A stretch of DNA of 50,631 nucleotides. Origin: Candidatus Omnitrophota bacterium (GTDB lineage: Bacteria > Omnitrophota > Gorgyraeia > Gygaellales > Profunditerraquicolaceae). The notes beneath the pieces are model-generated. The model had not been told where the DNA came from and searched no databases. It saw nothing but the letters and a program-made list of their open reading frames with translations. A program made the translations under genes and the position numbers. The DNA lies in the NCBI GenBank assembly GCA_011620275.1, contig WOZK01000013.1, positions 1 through 50,631 of the forward strand, given 5' to 3'. Below, piece by piece: positions 25,737 to 34,463 of the stretch; the stretch's first letter is position 1; the number at the start of each line of letters is the position of its first letter.

Positions 25737-25946
25737 ATGTCCCGCTTGATCGATGTCGATGATCTCGCGTCTTACTTGAAATTGGGAAAGCAGACGATTT
25801 ATAATTGGCTGCACCAGGGTAAGATTTCCGGTATCAAAGTAGGAGGCGTTTGGAGATTCGACCGCCGGGAAGTTGATACCTGGTTGAAAAACCATAAAAA
25901 ACAATCCGTGAGTTCGGGCAAAGAATTGAAAGCCGGGGATAAATAA
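25737..25946 (+). CDS. Excisionase-family helix-turn-helix protein
   Basis: The 69-residue product is a single MerR/excisionase-type winged helix: LIDVDDLASYLKLGKQTIYNWLHQGKI followed by GGVWRFDRREVDTWL. Such small proteins (HTH_17, BldC-like) bind DNA as regulators or phage excisionases. There is no integrase or phage gene nearby, and the stop overlaps the pilM-pilN start by one base, so a regulatory role in the pilus operon is more likely. It is the first gene after the family B repeat and promoter. Confidence 0.85.
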   Translation: MSRLIDVDDLASYLKLGKQTIYNWLHQGKISGIKVGGVWRFDRREVDTWLKNHKKQSVSSGKELKAGDK

Positions 25947-27538
25947 TGAACTGGAAAAAACCTTCGGGTTCTCTGGGGATATATTTCGGCGGTCAGGTCG
26001 TCAATGCCGTTGAAGTGGACAACAAGAAGGTAGTCACTTCAATAAGTATCCCCATGAAGGTCCCTGTCGCCGCCGACTCCCAGGAAAAGAATAAAGAAGA
26101 AGCCGCGCTTCTGGCGCTGCTGACGAGCGAATTCAAAAAAATAAAGTCGCCTTCCACCTCCGCCGTGCTCTCCCTGCCCGGCAAAGATTTCATTATCCGC
26201 ACCTTTGAACTGCCGGTCATGCCACAGGATGAGCTCAACAGCGCCGTCGCTTTCGAGGCCAAGAAATACATCCCCTTCAAACTCGAGGAGTTGATGTTCG
26301 ATTTTCACGTTCAGCTTGACAGGATCAACCGCAGGAATATGGTCCTGTTCGCCGCCATAAAGCGCGACGTGTTCACCAGATACCAGTTCCTTCTTAACCA
26401 GTCCGGCATAAAAATTGGCGCCGTGGAGTATTCCGCTTTCAGCGTGTTGAGATTGTTGAACCTTTTACGCGTGAACGACAGGGGTATCATAGGCCTTTTT
26501 AACGTGGATCTGAGCGCGGAAGACGAGGTGGATTTCCTGGTGCTGGATAACGGGTATCCATTGTTCAGCCGCGATATCCCGCTTACCATGCGCGGCGGAG
26601 CGGATGTCTCCAGGCAGGAGAACGGGAACAGCGAGCAGTTGATAGAAAAATTCAAAACGGAAATACGGATATCCGTCGATTATTACCAGAGAAAATTCCC
26701 CCTAAAGCGTATAGAAAAGGTCTATTTTATTTCCGGCAGCAATTACCGTCCGATGCTCGAAGAATTCGTTAAGGATCTCGGTTATCCTTTGGATTTTATA
26801 GACGTCACCAGATACGCCGCTGAGATAGGCACGGTCTTGAACCTGGGGCTGTTGAGGAGTTACGGCGCGGCGTTATCGGGCATCTTGAAGACCAACTTCA
26901 AACTTGACGTGGTAAATCCGCGGCAGAGGATTATGTCCGTGAAGAAACCTCACGGCAAGGGAGGGGGAGCCGCCGGGGTCGGGAACCTTGCCGCCGACAT
27001 CAAGATCAATCCCAAGACGGTGGTCGTGGGGGTATTGATCTGCGCCCTCGCTTTTCTTATAGGATTATACCGTCTCAAACCGGTGGAACAGGAATTTGCC
27101 AATATCATCAGTATGCGGCCTTCCGTGACTTCCGTTTCCGTGGATCTCAGCCCGGACGAGTTGACTACCATAAACGATTCCTATAGAAAAAGGCTCAAGG
27201 ATCTCGAGGCGCTGATAAAGAAACAGCTTTATATAACCGGACTGCTCGACGGTATACCTCGCTCGCTGCCGGACGGCGTATGGCTCAAGGAGTTGATTTT
27301 CAAAAAAGACGATACGAACGCCGAACTGCTTTTGCGCGGGATAGCTTACGCGGGCGATAACGAGACGGAAATGAACCTGGTGAATTCTTTTCTCAATAAT
27401 CTGCGGGGGCTTCCGGTGTTCGGCGATTACTTCAAGGATATGAGCATCACTTCGGTCGAACAGAACAAGACCGGCAGCTCGATGATGACCGATTTCGAGA
27501 TAAACTGCAAGGGCGTAAAATCGCAGGTGGCTAAATGA
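25946..27538 (+). CDS. Type IV pilus PilM-PilN fusion protein
   Basis: The first 330 or so residues are PilM, an actin-like ATPase-fold protein: LGIYFGGQVVNAVEVD, the LPVMPQDELNSAVAFEAKKYIPF block, and the FISGSNYRPMLEEFV region. After a Gly-rich linker near residues 335-345 comes one membrane helix (VVVGVLICALAFLIGLY, about 356-372) and a periplasmic coiled-coil plus alpha/beta domain typical of PilN (LLDGIPRSLPDGVWLKEL). PilM and PilN are normally separate and bind each other; here they are one 530-residue chain. The gene overlaps the HTH gene by 1 base and pilO by 4 bases. The DNA reads straight through, with no frameshift sign. Confidence 0.88.
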   Translation: MNWKKPSGSLGIYFGGQVVNAVEVDNKKVVTSISIPMKVPVAADSQEKNKEEAALLALLTSEFKKIKSPSTSAVLSLPGKDFIIRTFELPVMPQDELNSAVAFEAKKYIPFKLEELMFDFHVQLDRINRRNMVLFAAIKRDVFTRYQFLLNQSGIKIGAVEYSAFSVLRLLNLLRVNDRGIIGLFNVDLSAEDEVDFLVLDNGYPLFSRDIPLTMRGGADVSRQENGNSEQLIEKFKTEIRISVDYYQRKFPLKRIEKVYFISGSNYRPMLEEFVKDLGYPLDFIDVTRYAAEIGTVLNLGLLRSYGAALSGILKTNFKLDVVNPRQRIMSVKKPHGKGGGAAGVGNLAADIKINPKTVVVGVLICALAFLIGLYRLKPVEQEFANIISMRPSVTSVSVDLSPDELTTINDSYRKRLKDLEALIKKQLYITGLLDGIPRSLPDGVWLKELIFKKDDTNAELLLRGIAYAGDNETEMNLVNSFLNNLRGLPVFGDYFKDMSITSVEQNKTGSSMMTDFEINCKGVKSQVAK

Positions 27539-28104
27539 ATACTTTAAATATGGCGGAACTTCTGCAAAAGCACAAAAGCAAAGTGATCAACGCCGCCGTG
27601 CTGTTCTTCGCGTTGATAGTGGCCAACAACGTGTACGGCATTTACGCCAAGAAAATCGAGGCGCTGAAGATCCAGAAAGAGAACGAGATAAAGAAAAACG
27701 AGATCCTTACCGCTATCAGTCAGTCGGAGAAGAAGATAAACGCGTATAAGCAGCTCATCAATGCCAAGGATCTCAACGCGGTGCTGAATAGCATCAGCAA
27801 TCTTGCCAAGGATTTCTCGGTCTCCATCATTTCCGTGAGACCCCGCGGCGATGTGGATTATTCCGCATACACGCGGTATGGCTACGAGCTGACCGTCCTT
27901 GCCAGGGATTATCATTCTTTAGGCAAGTTTATCAGCAAGCTGGAGGAATCTCCGGAGATTTTCATGGTTTATACTCTTTCCATCCAGCCCGCCGACAAGC
28001 AGCAGGATGCCCGGAACGAAGAGGGCGGGAGCGAAGAGCAGGGCAGAAGGCTGAAAGCGGAGCTTGTAATCAACACGGTCTGGGTTAAGAATCTGCAGAA
28101 ATGA
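27535..28104 (+). CDS. pilO: Type IV pilus inner-membrane protein PilO
   Basis: PilO pairs with PilN in the periplasm to align the inner-membrane platform with the secretin. The 189-residue product has a short cytoplasmic N-terminus, one membrane helix (VINAAVLFFALIVANNVYGIY), a coiled-coil segment rich in Lys and Glu (residues 45-75) and a ferredoxin-like periplasmic domain with YELTVLARDYHSLGKFISKLE. That last block is a good PilO/GspM-like hallmark. It overlaps pilM-pilN by 4 bases and precedes the PilP-like gene by 93 bases. Confidence 0.88.
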   Translation: MNTLNMAELLQKHKSKVINAAVLFFALIVANNVYGIYAKKIEALKIQKENEIKKNEILTAISQSEKKINAYKQLINAKDLNAVLNSISNLAKDFSVSIISVRPRGDVDYSAYTRYGYELTVLARDYHSLGKFISKLEESPEIFMVYTLSIQPADKQQDARNEEGGSEEQGRRLKAELVINTVWVKNLQK

Positions 28105-28197
28105 AGCTCCGCCGGATATCCTTGGATTGCGTGGCGGCAGATTACGAACGGATTATCGAACGGTTTCGGCGCGTAAACGGGAGAACGGGAAAAACGA

Positions 28198-28686
28198 ATG
28201 ACTGTAAGAAGAAAGATAAGGATAATATCACCGGCGATTCCGGTTTATCTGGCATTCGGCTGTGCGGTCTGTTTTGCCGTGCCCGGGGGAGCGGAGAGCG
28301 CTTTTTCTTCCAGCCCCGCCGATGCGGAAGCAGGTAAGCAATCCTTGGTCCCGGCGCGCCCGGAAGTTAAATATAAAGCCGAAGGATTGAAGGACCCGTT
28401 CAAAGGCGTAGAGCAAAAGGCCGTCACTCCGCAGGGCGCTTTTGACCAAACCCAGCAGGCCAAGCCTCTGCCTCCGATGACCGTGAACGGCCTGATCTGG
28501 GGCGGCGCTTTCCCGCAGGCTATCGTCAACAACAGAGTCGTCAAGATAGGCGATATGCTGGATTCCGAAGTGAAGGTGGTGGACATAACGAGAGAAGGCG
28601 TGGTCGTTTTCTTTGATTATAAAAATTATAGTCTTCCTCCTCCTGCAGTAGTTACTAATTCACAGGGGAGCGGTTCTACAAAATGA
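28198..28686 (+). CDS. PilP-like pilus assembly protein
   Basis: The 162-residue product has a signal-peptide-like start (PAIPVYLAFGCAVCFAVPGGA), a flexible Pro/Gln-rich stretch with the LKDPFKG motif typical of PilP, and a small beta domain, MTVNGLIWGGAFPQAIVNNRVVKIGDMLDSEVKVVDITREGV, like the PilP/GspC homology domain that contacts the secretin. No clear lipobox is visible. Its place between pilO and pilQ is the standard pilP slot. The 78-residue ORF at 28101, in another frame, overlaps it and looks like a shadow. Confidence 0.82.
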   Translation: MTVRRKIRIISPAIPVYLAFGCAVCFAVPGGAESAFSSSPADAEAGKQSLVPARPEVKYKAEGLKDPFKGVEQKAVTPQGAFDQTQQAKPLPPMTVNGLIWGGAFPQAIVNNRVVKIGDMLDSEVKVVDITREGVVVFFDYKNYSLPPPAVVTNSQGSGSTK

Positions 28687-28702
28687 TAGGAGGGTAATCC
28701 AG

Positions 28703-30307
28703 ATGGGGAGAATCATCGTTTTCTGTTTTCCGGCATTATTTTCTCTCCTGTTCGTTTGTAACTCCGTTTCTTTCGCCGCCGACTCGGACGGCGCCGACGT
28801 CCAGCAGCAGTCCGGCGAAGGCGGACAGCAGAACCTTACCATATCGATGGACCTGCAGGACGCGAACCTGAAAGACGTGCTGAAGATATTCTCCATGCAG
28901 TCCGGCATGAACTTCATATCCTCCGAGGTTGTCCAGGACAGAAAGATAACCCTTTATCTCGATAAGGTCCCGGTGCAGGACGCCATGAACAAGATTTTCA
29001 AGGCCAACAACCTTTCTTATGAATACGACAGGAGCGCCAATCTGTTCATCGTCAAGGATTGGGGGAAACCGAGCCTGGAGACGGTAACGAAAGTGTTCTA
29101 TCTCAAATATGCCACGGTGGGGCTCTCCGTGATGCGCAGCGAAATAGACGACATAATGGAGGATACCGGCGTGGACAGTTCGTCCGGATCGGGAGGCGGC
29201 TCTTCCGAGAGTTCCCGCGAGAACGCGGCCAAGGAAGGCGGCATAACCAACGCGGTCAAGAAACTGCTTTCCGAACACGGTTCCATCGTGGAGGATTACC
29301 GCACGAACAGCCTGATAATCACCGATATCCCGAGCCGTATGCAGACGATAGCGCAGACGGTCGCTTCACTCGACGTCCCGGCCCCGCAGGTGCTGATAGA
29401 GGTCGAGATGCTAGACGTCAGCAAGAATACCGTGGATAAAATGGGATTTAATTTCGGCACCAATCCTTTTACCTTGATTATCCCTTCCTCAGGGCCCACT
29501 AAGTTCTTTATGGGGAATCTGGCTAACCGTGGCGCGGGTATAAGTTCTCCGCTGGACGGCTCTGATATTATTTCTACGGCAGGGGATGGCGTTCCTATTT
29601 CAGCCGGTTCCGTTATCTTCGGCCGGACATATTCGCAGTTGCTGGATTATCTGCGCACGCAGACCGACACGAAATACCTTGCCAGGCCGAGGATAATTAC
29701 GTTAAACAACGAAACCGCAGAGATACAGATAAGCAGCAATGAATCCATAGGAGTGACCGGGACTTCTTCCAGTTCTTCCGGCGGGACCACTACCGAATCG
29801 ACCGGAGACCCGGAGAGGACCAAGACAGGAGTTTCCCTGAGGGTCACGCCTCAGATCAACATCGACACGGGGGAGATCACCATGTTCCTGTATCCGAAAG
29901 TCACGGAAGCCGCTACCGGCAATCCCCTGATCGTGGCAGGCAAGACTTATCAGTTCCGCGATCCGGAAGAGCGCTCCACCAAGACCACCGTGCGCGTCAA
30001 GGACGGGGAGACCGTGGTTATCGGCGGTCTGATCAGGAGCGAGTTCAACCAGTCCAACTCTTCGCTCCCGTTCTTCTCCGATATACCGATCATCGGGGCT
30101 TTCTTCAGGCATAAGGACAAGACAAAGGACAAAGATCGGGAACTGCTTGTTTTTATCACTCCGCACATACTTAAAGAAGCTACTGTGGAATTCTCCCAGA
30201 TTAATAAAGCGGTCCTGCCGGACAGGGAACAGAATACCGCTGCCGGGTATAACCGGCAGTCCGCGGTAAATTCGAGTCTGAACGCGTTTGATAACAACAG
30301 CCGGTAA
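28703..30307 (+). CDS. pilQ: Type IV pilus secretin PilQ
   Basis: PilQ forms the outer-membrane channel for the pilus. The 534-residue protein has a signal peptide (FSLLFVCNSVSFA), an N0/STN-like domain (ISMDLQDANLKDVLKIFSMQSGMNFI), an N1 domain with the SLIITDIPSRMQTIAQTVASLD motif, and the secretin core with VLIEVEMLDV, the GVSLRVTPQIN strand and VIGGLIRSE...LPFFSDIPIIGAFF near the C-terminus. A Ser/Gly-rich insert lies near residues 153-172 between N0 and N1. It is shorter than proteobacterial PilQ because AMIN domains are absent. The Shine-Dalgarno AGGAGGG is strong. Confidence 0.95.
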   Translation: MGRIIVFCFPALFSLLFVCNSVSFAADSDGADVQQQSGEGGQQNLTISMDLQDANLKDVLKIFSMQSGMNFISSEVVQDRKITLYLDKVPVQDAMNKIFKANNLSYEYDRSANLFIVKDWGKPSLETVTKVFYLKYATVGLSVMRSEIDDIMEDTGVDSSSGSGGGSSESSRENAAKEGGITNAVKKLLSEHGSIVEDYRTNSLIITDIPSRMQTIAQTVASLDVPAPQVLIEVEMLDVSKNTVDKMGFNFGTNPFTLIIPSSGPTKFFMGNLANRGAGISSPLDGSDIISTAGDGVPISAGSVIFGRTYSQLLDYLRTQTDTKYLARPRIITLNNETAEIQISSNESIGVTGTSSSSSGGTTTESTGDPERTKTGVSLRVTPQINIDTGEITMFLYPKVTEAATGNPLIVAGKTYQFRDPEERSTKTTVRVKDGETVVIGGLIRSEFNQSNSSLPFFSDIPIIGAFFRHKDKTKDKDRELLVFITPHILKEATVEFSQINKAVLPDREQNTAAGYNRQSAVNSSLNAFDNNSR

Positions 30308-30316
30308 TCGTATATA

Positions 30317-32044
30317 ATGCTAAAGGAAAAATATTTAAGGTTTGGCGAGCTGCTCGTCAAAGAAGGGCTCATCAATACCAATCAACTGGAAAAGGCCATC
30401 AGCGTCCAGAAGCAGCAGGGTGGACGCCTGGGGGAGATTCTGGTTGAAATGGGTTTCATAAAAGAAGAGGACATGATGAAGGTCCTCGGTAAGCAGGCCG
30501 GCGTGCCGTATTTCGCCCTCGGCACCGGGCTGCTGCATCCGGCGGCGGGGCAGGGGCTGGAGAAGATAATCGCCAGAGATTTTGCCCTAAAGAACTGCGT
30601 CCTGCCTCTTTCTCTCACTCTCAATTCTCTTTCGGTGGCTATGAGCGATGTCACCGACATCATTCTGCTGGACAACATCAAAAAACTGACCGGCTACGAG
30701 GTTAAACCGGTGCTGGCTACGAGGTCCGACATCGTCAGGGCCATAGAAGAGTTCTATGGCAAAAACGCCTATTTAAAAGAGGCGATCGAAAGTTCATATT
30801 CCGTGATGTCATCCGACAGCCTGATGGAGGATGCGGCCGGTTCAGCCGGAGATGATGAGTTGAGCCTTGACCGTCTGATCGCCAGGGCTGAAGAGGCCCC
30901 GGTAGTAAAACTCGTTGACTTGATCATCAGGCAGGCTATAGAGGAACACGCTTCCGATATCCATATCGAGCCTTTCAAGGACAGATTGAGCCTCAGGTAC
31001 AGGATAGACGGCAAGCTTTACGAGATCCCGCCTCCGGCAAAGCATCTTCATTTGGCGATCGCGTCGCGCGTGAAAATATTGAGCAAGCTGGACATAGCGG
31101 AAAAACGCCTGCCCCAGGACGGGGCTTTTATGGTCAAGGTAAACAATAAACCCATAGACCTGCGCGTTTCCACCGTCCCTACGATATACGGGGAAAAAGT
31201 GGTCATGCGAATACTTGACCGTTCCAGCGTGGTGCTCGACCTGGCTCAGCTTGGTTTCGGCGGCGCGCAGCTGGAGATTATCCGTAAAGTAGTGCAGATG
31301 CCTTACGGGCTGATATTCCTGGCCGGACCCACGGGAAGCGGAAAGACCACTACCCTTTACGCCATACTCAGCGAGATAAAAAGCCCTTCCAAGAATATCG
31401 TGACGGTCGAGGATCCCGTGGAATACAAGCTTGACGGGATCAATCAGGTTCAGATCAAGCCGGATATAGGGTTGACGTTCGCGGCCGCCCTGCGCAGTTT
31501 CCTGCGTCAGGATCCGGACGTGATGCTCGTCGGCGAGGTGCGCGACCTCGAGACCGCGCAGATTTGCATACGTTCGGCGCTTACCGGGCACCTTGTGCTG
31601 AGTACGGTGCACACAAACGACGCTCCTTCCGCGGTGACGAGGCTGGCGGATATGGGGATTGAGACTTACATGATCGCGCCTTCGCTTCTGATGGTGGTAG
31701 CGCAGCGTCTCATCCGCAAACTTTGCCCGGAATGCAAGGAAGCTTATGAGCCTTCTCCGGAGCAGATCCGGGATTTCAAGCTCAATGCGGGCCTGATCTA
31801 CCGCGCCAAGGGCTGCGCGAAATGCAACCAGATAGGATATAAAGGCAGGTTGTGCATATCGGAAATACTTGTCGTCAATGAGGAGATCCGGGAATTGATC
31901 AATCAGAAGGCTTCATTCCAGAAAATAAGGGAGGCCGCGCGTGCCAACGGCATGCTGACTCTTTACGACTCCGTAATGAGAAAGGTAGAGGATGGGACTA
32001 CCAGTCTTGAGGAAGCGTTAAGCGTGACCATAGGAGTGGAATAA
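30317..32044 (+). CDS. pilB: Type IV pilus extension ATPase PilB
   Basis: PilB powers pilin polymerisation. The 575-residue GspE-family protein has an N-terminal MshE/GspE-N domain (LRFGELLVKEGLINTNQLEKAI), the Walker A GPTGSGKTTTLYAIL, an Asp box with EDPVEYKLDGINQVQ, Walker B LRQDPDVMLVGEVRD, the His box TGHLVLSTVHTNDA, and a four-cysteine zinc site (CPEC ... CAKC). All catalytic motifs are intact. It is separated from pilQ by 9 bases and overlaps pilC by 1 base. Confidence 0.96.
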   Translation: MLKEKYLRFGELLVKEGLINTNQLEKAISVQKQQGGRLGEILVEMGFIKEEDMMKVLGKQAGVPYFALGTGLLHPAAGQGLEKIIARDFALKNCVLPLSLTLNSLSVAMSDVTDIILLDNIKKLTGYEVKPVLATRSDIVRAIEEFYGKNAYLKEAIESSYSVMSSDSLMEDAAGSAGDDELSLDRLIARAEEAPVVKLVDLIIRQAIEEHASDIHIEPFKDRLSLRYRIDGKLYEIPPPAKHLHLAIASRVKILSKLDIAEKRLPQDGAFMVKVNNKPIDLRVSTVPTIYGEKVVMRILDRSSVVLDLAQLGFGGAQLEIIRKVVQMPYGLIFLAGPTGSGKTTTLYAILSEIKSPSKNIVTVEDPVEYKLDGINQVQIKPDIGLTFAAALRSFLRQDPDVMLVGEVRDLETAQICIRSALTGHLVLSTVHTNDAPSAVTRLADMGIETYMIAPSLLMVVAQRLIRKLCPECKEAYEPSPEQIRDFKLNAGLIYRAKGCAKCNQIGYKGRLCISEILVVNEEIRELINQKASFQKIREAARANGMLTLYDSVMRKVEDGTTSLEEALSVTIGVE

Positions 32045-33285
32045 TGGCTGTATTCTCTTACTTAGCCCGCGATCGCGAAGGGAAGAAAATCGCGGGAACA
32101 GAAGAAGCCGCCAGCCAGGAGGATTTGATAAACCGGCTGCAGTCGCGTGATCTTATAGTTATCCAGGTGGATACGCAGACTCACGCCGAGGCCGCTGCCA
32201 TGAAACAGGCCGGTCCCTCTACCGGCGCCCGTTCGAAACCGAAACATTACGGAGTAACCGCGGACGATCTCGTGCTTTTCTGCCGGCAGCTGGCTACCTT
32301 GTTGGGGGCCGGTATTACCATTTTGAAGAGCCTGGAGGTTATCTCGCTCCAGGTTTCCAGCCGCAAGCTATATAATGTGTTGAAGACCTTGAAAAAAAAC
32401 ATGGAAGCCGGCTTGAGTTTCCATGAAGCGATGAGCAAACATCCGGACGTCTTCTCCGATCTCTGGATCAATCTTGTCGAAAGCGGCGAAGCCTCCGGTA
32501 ACCTGGCGGCTATTCTTAACAGGCTTGCTGCCTACCTGGAAAAGAACGCGGTTTTCAAGAGGAAGATCATTTCTGCCCTTGTGTATCCCATAATACTAAT
32601 GCTGGCCTCTACCGGGGCCCTTCTTTTTCTTACAATCAAGATCATTCCTACTTTTGCCCAGCTTTTTGCCGGGTTCAACATAACGCTTCCGTCGTTGACC
32701 ATAGCCTTGATCTCCGTCAGCGATTTTATCCGGAAATACATGGTGTTGATCGTGGTCGCCATAGTTGTGGGCATTTATGTTTTGAAGAACTATCTGAAGA
32801 CGCGGGAAGGCAGACGCTTCTTCGAGGAATTCATTTTCAAACTTCCGCTGGCCGGAGAATTTTTCCGGGCCATAGTAATAGAGAGATTTTCTTCCGAGAT
32901 GTCCACGCTCATTGAAAGCGGCGTGCCGATACTGTATGCTCTCGAGATAGCGGAGCACAGCGTGGGGAATATCGTGATGGGGGGGATAATCAGGAATATC
33001 AAAGAGGACGTCCGCGTGGGGAAAAATTTGCATACTCCTTTGGAAAATAGCGGTTTTTTCGAGCCGATGGTGGTGCAGATGGTCACCATCGGAGAAGAGA
33101 TCGGGGAACTGTCGCAGATGTTCAAGAAGATAAATATTTTTTATCAGGACTACGTGGATACTTTTTTGACGAGGTTTACCGCTATGTTCGAGCCGATAAT
33201 CCTGATATTCATGGGCGTGGTCATCGGCATTATGGTCATCGGTATGTTCCTGCCCATATTCCAGATAAGCAAGATAAGCGGGTAG
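32044..33285 (+). CDS. pilC: Type IV pilus platform protein PilC
   Basis: PilC is the polytopic inner-membrane platform that PilB turns. The 413-residue product carries two GspF domains, each with the family LATLLGAGI/EMSTLIESGVPI opening, and membrane segments at about residues 175-200, 225-245 and 380-405 (IILIFMGVVIGIMVIGMFLPIFQ). The N-terminal FSYLARDREGKKIAGTEEA block is also typical. It overlaps pilB by one base; the first pilin gene follows 41 bases later. Confidence 0.95.
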   Translation: MAVFSYLARDREGKKIAGTEEAASQEDLINRLQSRDLIVIQVDTQTHAEAAAMKQAGPSTGARSKPKHYGVTADDLVLFCRQLATLLGAGITILKSLEVISLQVSSRKLYNVLKTLKKNMEAGLSFHEAMSKHPDVFSDLWINLVESGEASGNLAAILNRLAAYLEKNAVFKRKIISALVYPIILMLASTGALLFLTIKIIPTFAQLFAGFNITLPSLTIALISVSDFIRKYMVLIVVAIVVGIYVLKNYLKTREGRRFFEEFIFKLPLAGEFFRAIVIERFSSEMSTLIESGVPILYALEIAEHSVGNIVMGGIIRNIKEDVRVGKNLHTPLENSGFFEPMVVQMVTIGEEIGELSQMFKKINIFYQDYVDTFLTRFTAMFEPIILIFMGVVIGIMVIGMFLPIFQISKISG

Positions 33286-33326
33286 GACTTTAACCCGGGT
33301 TTAACTTTAGAATAGGAGGGTTTATC

Positions 33327-33707
33327 ATGAAAAAAGGTTTTACGCTTTTGGAGCTTATTGTCGTAATTATTATCCTGGGTATACTTGCCACTCTCGGATT
33401 TTCACAATACATGAAGATGGTGGAGAAAGGCCGCAGCGCGGAAGCCAGAATGGTCCTCGGTCAGATCCGCACGGCGCAGGAAACTTACAAGCTTGAACAG
33501 GGGTCGTACGCATCGGCCCTCGGCGATCTTCCTGTCGAAGCCCCTGCTACCTGCACGACAACGCATTATTTCAGTTACGCCGCAGGGTCCACGATCGGTA
33601 CGGCGACCCGTTGCACTAGCGGCGGCAAGACCCCGCAGGGCAGCGCCTACAGCATCACTTTGAATTATTCCAGCGGAGTATGGAGCGGAACTGCCGGGTA
33701 TTATTAA
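33327..33707 (+). CDS. pilA: Type IV major pilin, copy 1
   Basis: The 126-residue prepilin has the short leader MKKG and the cleavage motif G-FTLLELIVVIIILGILATLGF with the conserved Glu at position 5, then an amphipathic helix and a small C-terminal domain with two cysteines (CTTTH...RCTSGG). It is almost identical to the gene at 33807; the proteins differ in one residue (Ser versus Gly near the C-terminus). AGGAGGG precedes the start. An AACCCGGGTT palindrome sits in the 41-base gap after pilC. It is probably transcribed with the pil operon. The pilA name is by role. Confidence 0.93.
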   Translation: MKKGFTLLELIVVIIILGILATLGFSQYMKMVEKGRSAEARMVLGQIRTAQETYKLEQGSYASALGDLPVEAPATCTTTHYFSYAAGSTIGTATRCTSGGKTPQGSAYSITLNYSSGVWSGTAGYY

Positions 33708-33740
33708 TCCCCGGATAGTGCCACAATTCTGAAATAATGA

Positions 33741-33768
33741 TTGACAGCGAATCCCTGTGAGCTATAAT
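33741..33768 (+). promoter_or_regulatory. Consensus sigma-70 promoter between the two pilin copies
   Basis: TTGACA (33741-33746) and TATAAT (33763-33768) both match consensus exactly, 16 bp apart, 39 bases before the second pilin gene. This is the strongest promoter in the window and would give copy 2 its own high-level transcript ending at the terminator at 34231. Confidence 0.9.
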
Positions 33769-33806
33769 ACAGCAAGTGTGAACAGGAAACTCACAAAGGA
33801 GGGGGT

Positions 33807-34187
33807 ATGAAAAAGGGTTTTACGCTTCTGGAACTTATTGTCGTAATTATCATCCTGGGTATACTTGCTACTCTCGGATTTTCACAATACATGAAGATGG
33901 TAGAGAAAGGCCGCAGCGCGGAAGCCAGAATGGTCCTCGGTCAGATCCGCACGGCGCAGGAAACTTACAAGCTTGAACAGGGGTCGTACGCATCGGCCCT
34001 CGGCGATCTTCCTGTCGAAGCCCCTGCTACCTGCACGACAACGCATTATTTCAGTTACGCCGCAGGGTCCACGATCGGTACGGCGACCCGTTGCACTAGC
34101 GGCGGCAAGACCCCGCAGGGCAGCGCCTACAGCATCACTTTGAATTATTCCAGCGGAGTATGGGGCGGAACTGCCGGATACTATTAA
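33807..34187 (+). CDS. pilA: Type IV major pilin, copy 2
   Basis: The 126-residue prepilin differs from copy 1 by one residue. It has its own consensus promoter, a strong AAAGGAGGGGG Shine-Dalgarno and a good terminator, so it is probably the main pilin subunit. The first 96 bases differ from copy 1 at six synonymous sites and the end at three sites, while 261 bases between are identical, a pattern expected from gene conversion between the copies. The cleavage motif KKG-FTLLE and Glu5 are intact. Confidence 0.93.
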   Translation: MKKGFTLLELIVVIIILGILATLGFSQYMKMVEKGRSAEARMVLGQIRTAQETYKLEQGSYASALGDLPVEAPATCTTTHYFSYAAGSTIGTATRCTSGGKTPQGSAYSITLNYSSGVWGGTAGYY

Positions 34188-34230
34188 TCGAAAGCCCGAC
34201 CTTCTAATGGGAAAAGTCGTTTGATTTACG

Positions 34231-34269
34231 GCGGCCCCTTTTTCTTCAAGAAAAAGGGGCCGCTTTTTT
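34231..34269 (+). terminator. Rho-independent terminator after pilin copy 2
   Basis: A perfect 16-bp inverted repeat, GCGGCCCCTTTTTCTT with AAGAAAAAGGGGCCGC (34231-34246 and 34248-34263), is followed by TTTTTT. In practice the loop would open to five bases. It ends the pilin transcript. Confidence 0.95.
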
Positions 34270-34316
34270 GTCAGACCACCGGGCGGAAAGATATGATCTC
34301 CGTGTTTTAACACTTT

Positions 34317-34425
34317 TACGCAGAAATCTCCGGTTTCAACCGGGGGTTGAATGTTTTGCCTGTTTTTATAAAAGACATACTTGCGCGTCCGATAAAGTAA
34401 GATATTACGGAATTTAGAGGCCCTC
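34317..34425 (+). repeat. Intergenic repeat, family C, copy 2
   Basis: A diverged partner of the element at 16701. It has the hairpin module (ACGCAGAAATCTCCGG, then TTTCAACCGGGGG) followed by CCTGTTTTTATAAA, ACTTGCGCG and GATAAAGTAAGATATTACGG. It sits between the pilin terminator and the third pilin gene. Confidence 0.6.
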
Positions 34426-34463
34426 TCGGCAAAGCCTTTCTCATCCATAAGAAAGACAAGGAA

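Noticed and set aside
25737-25946. HTH gene as a prophage remnant
   Set aside because: No integrase, attachment repeats or other phage genes; it is tightly joined to the pilus operon.
28101-28337. 78-aa ORF overlapping the pilO stop and the pilP-like gene
   Set aside because: It overlaps the PilP-like signal peptide in another frame and shows no domain; the ATGA overlap is probably chance.
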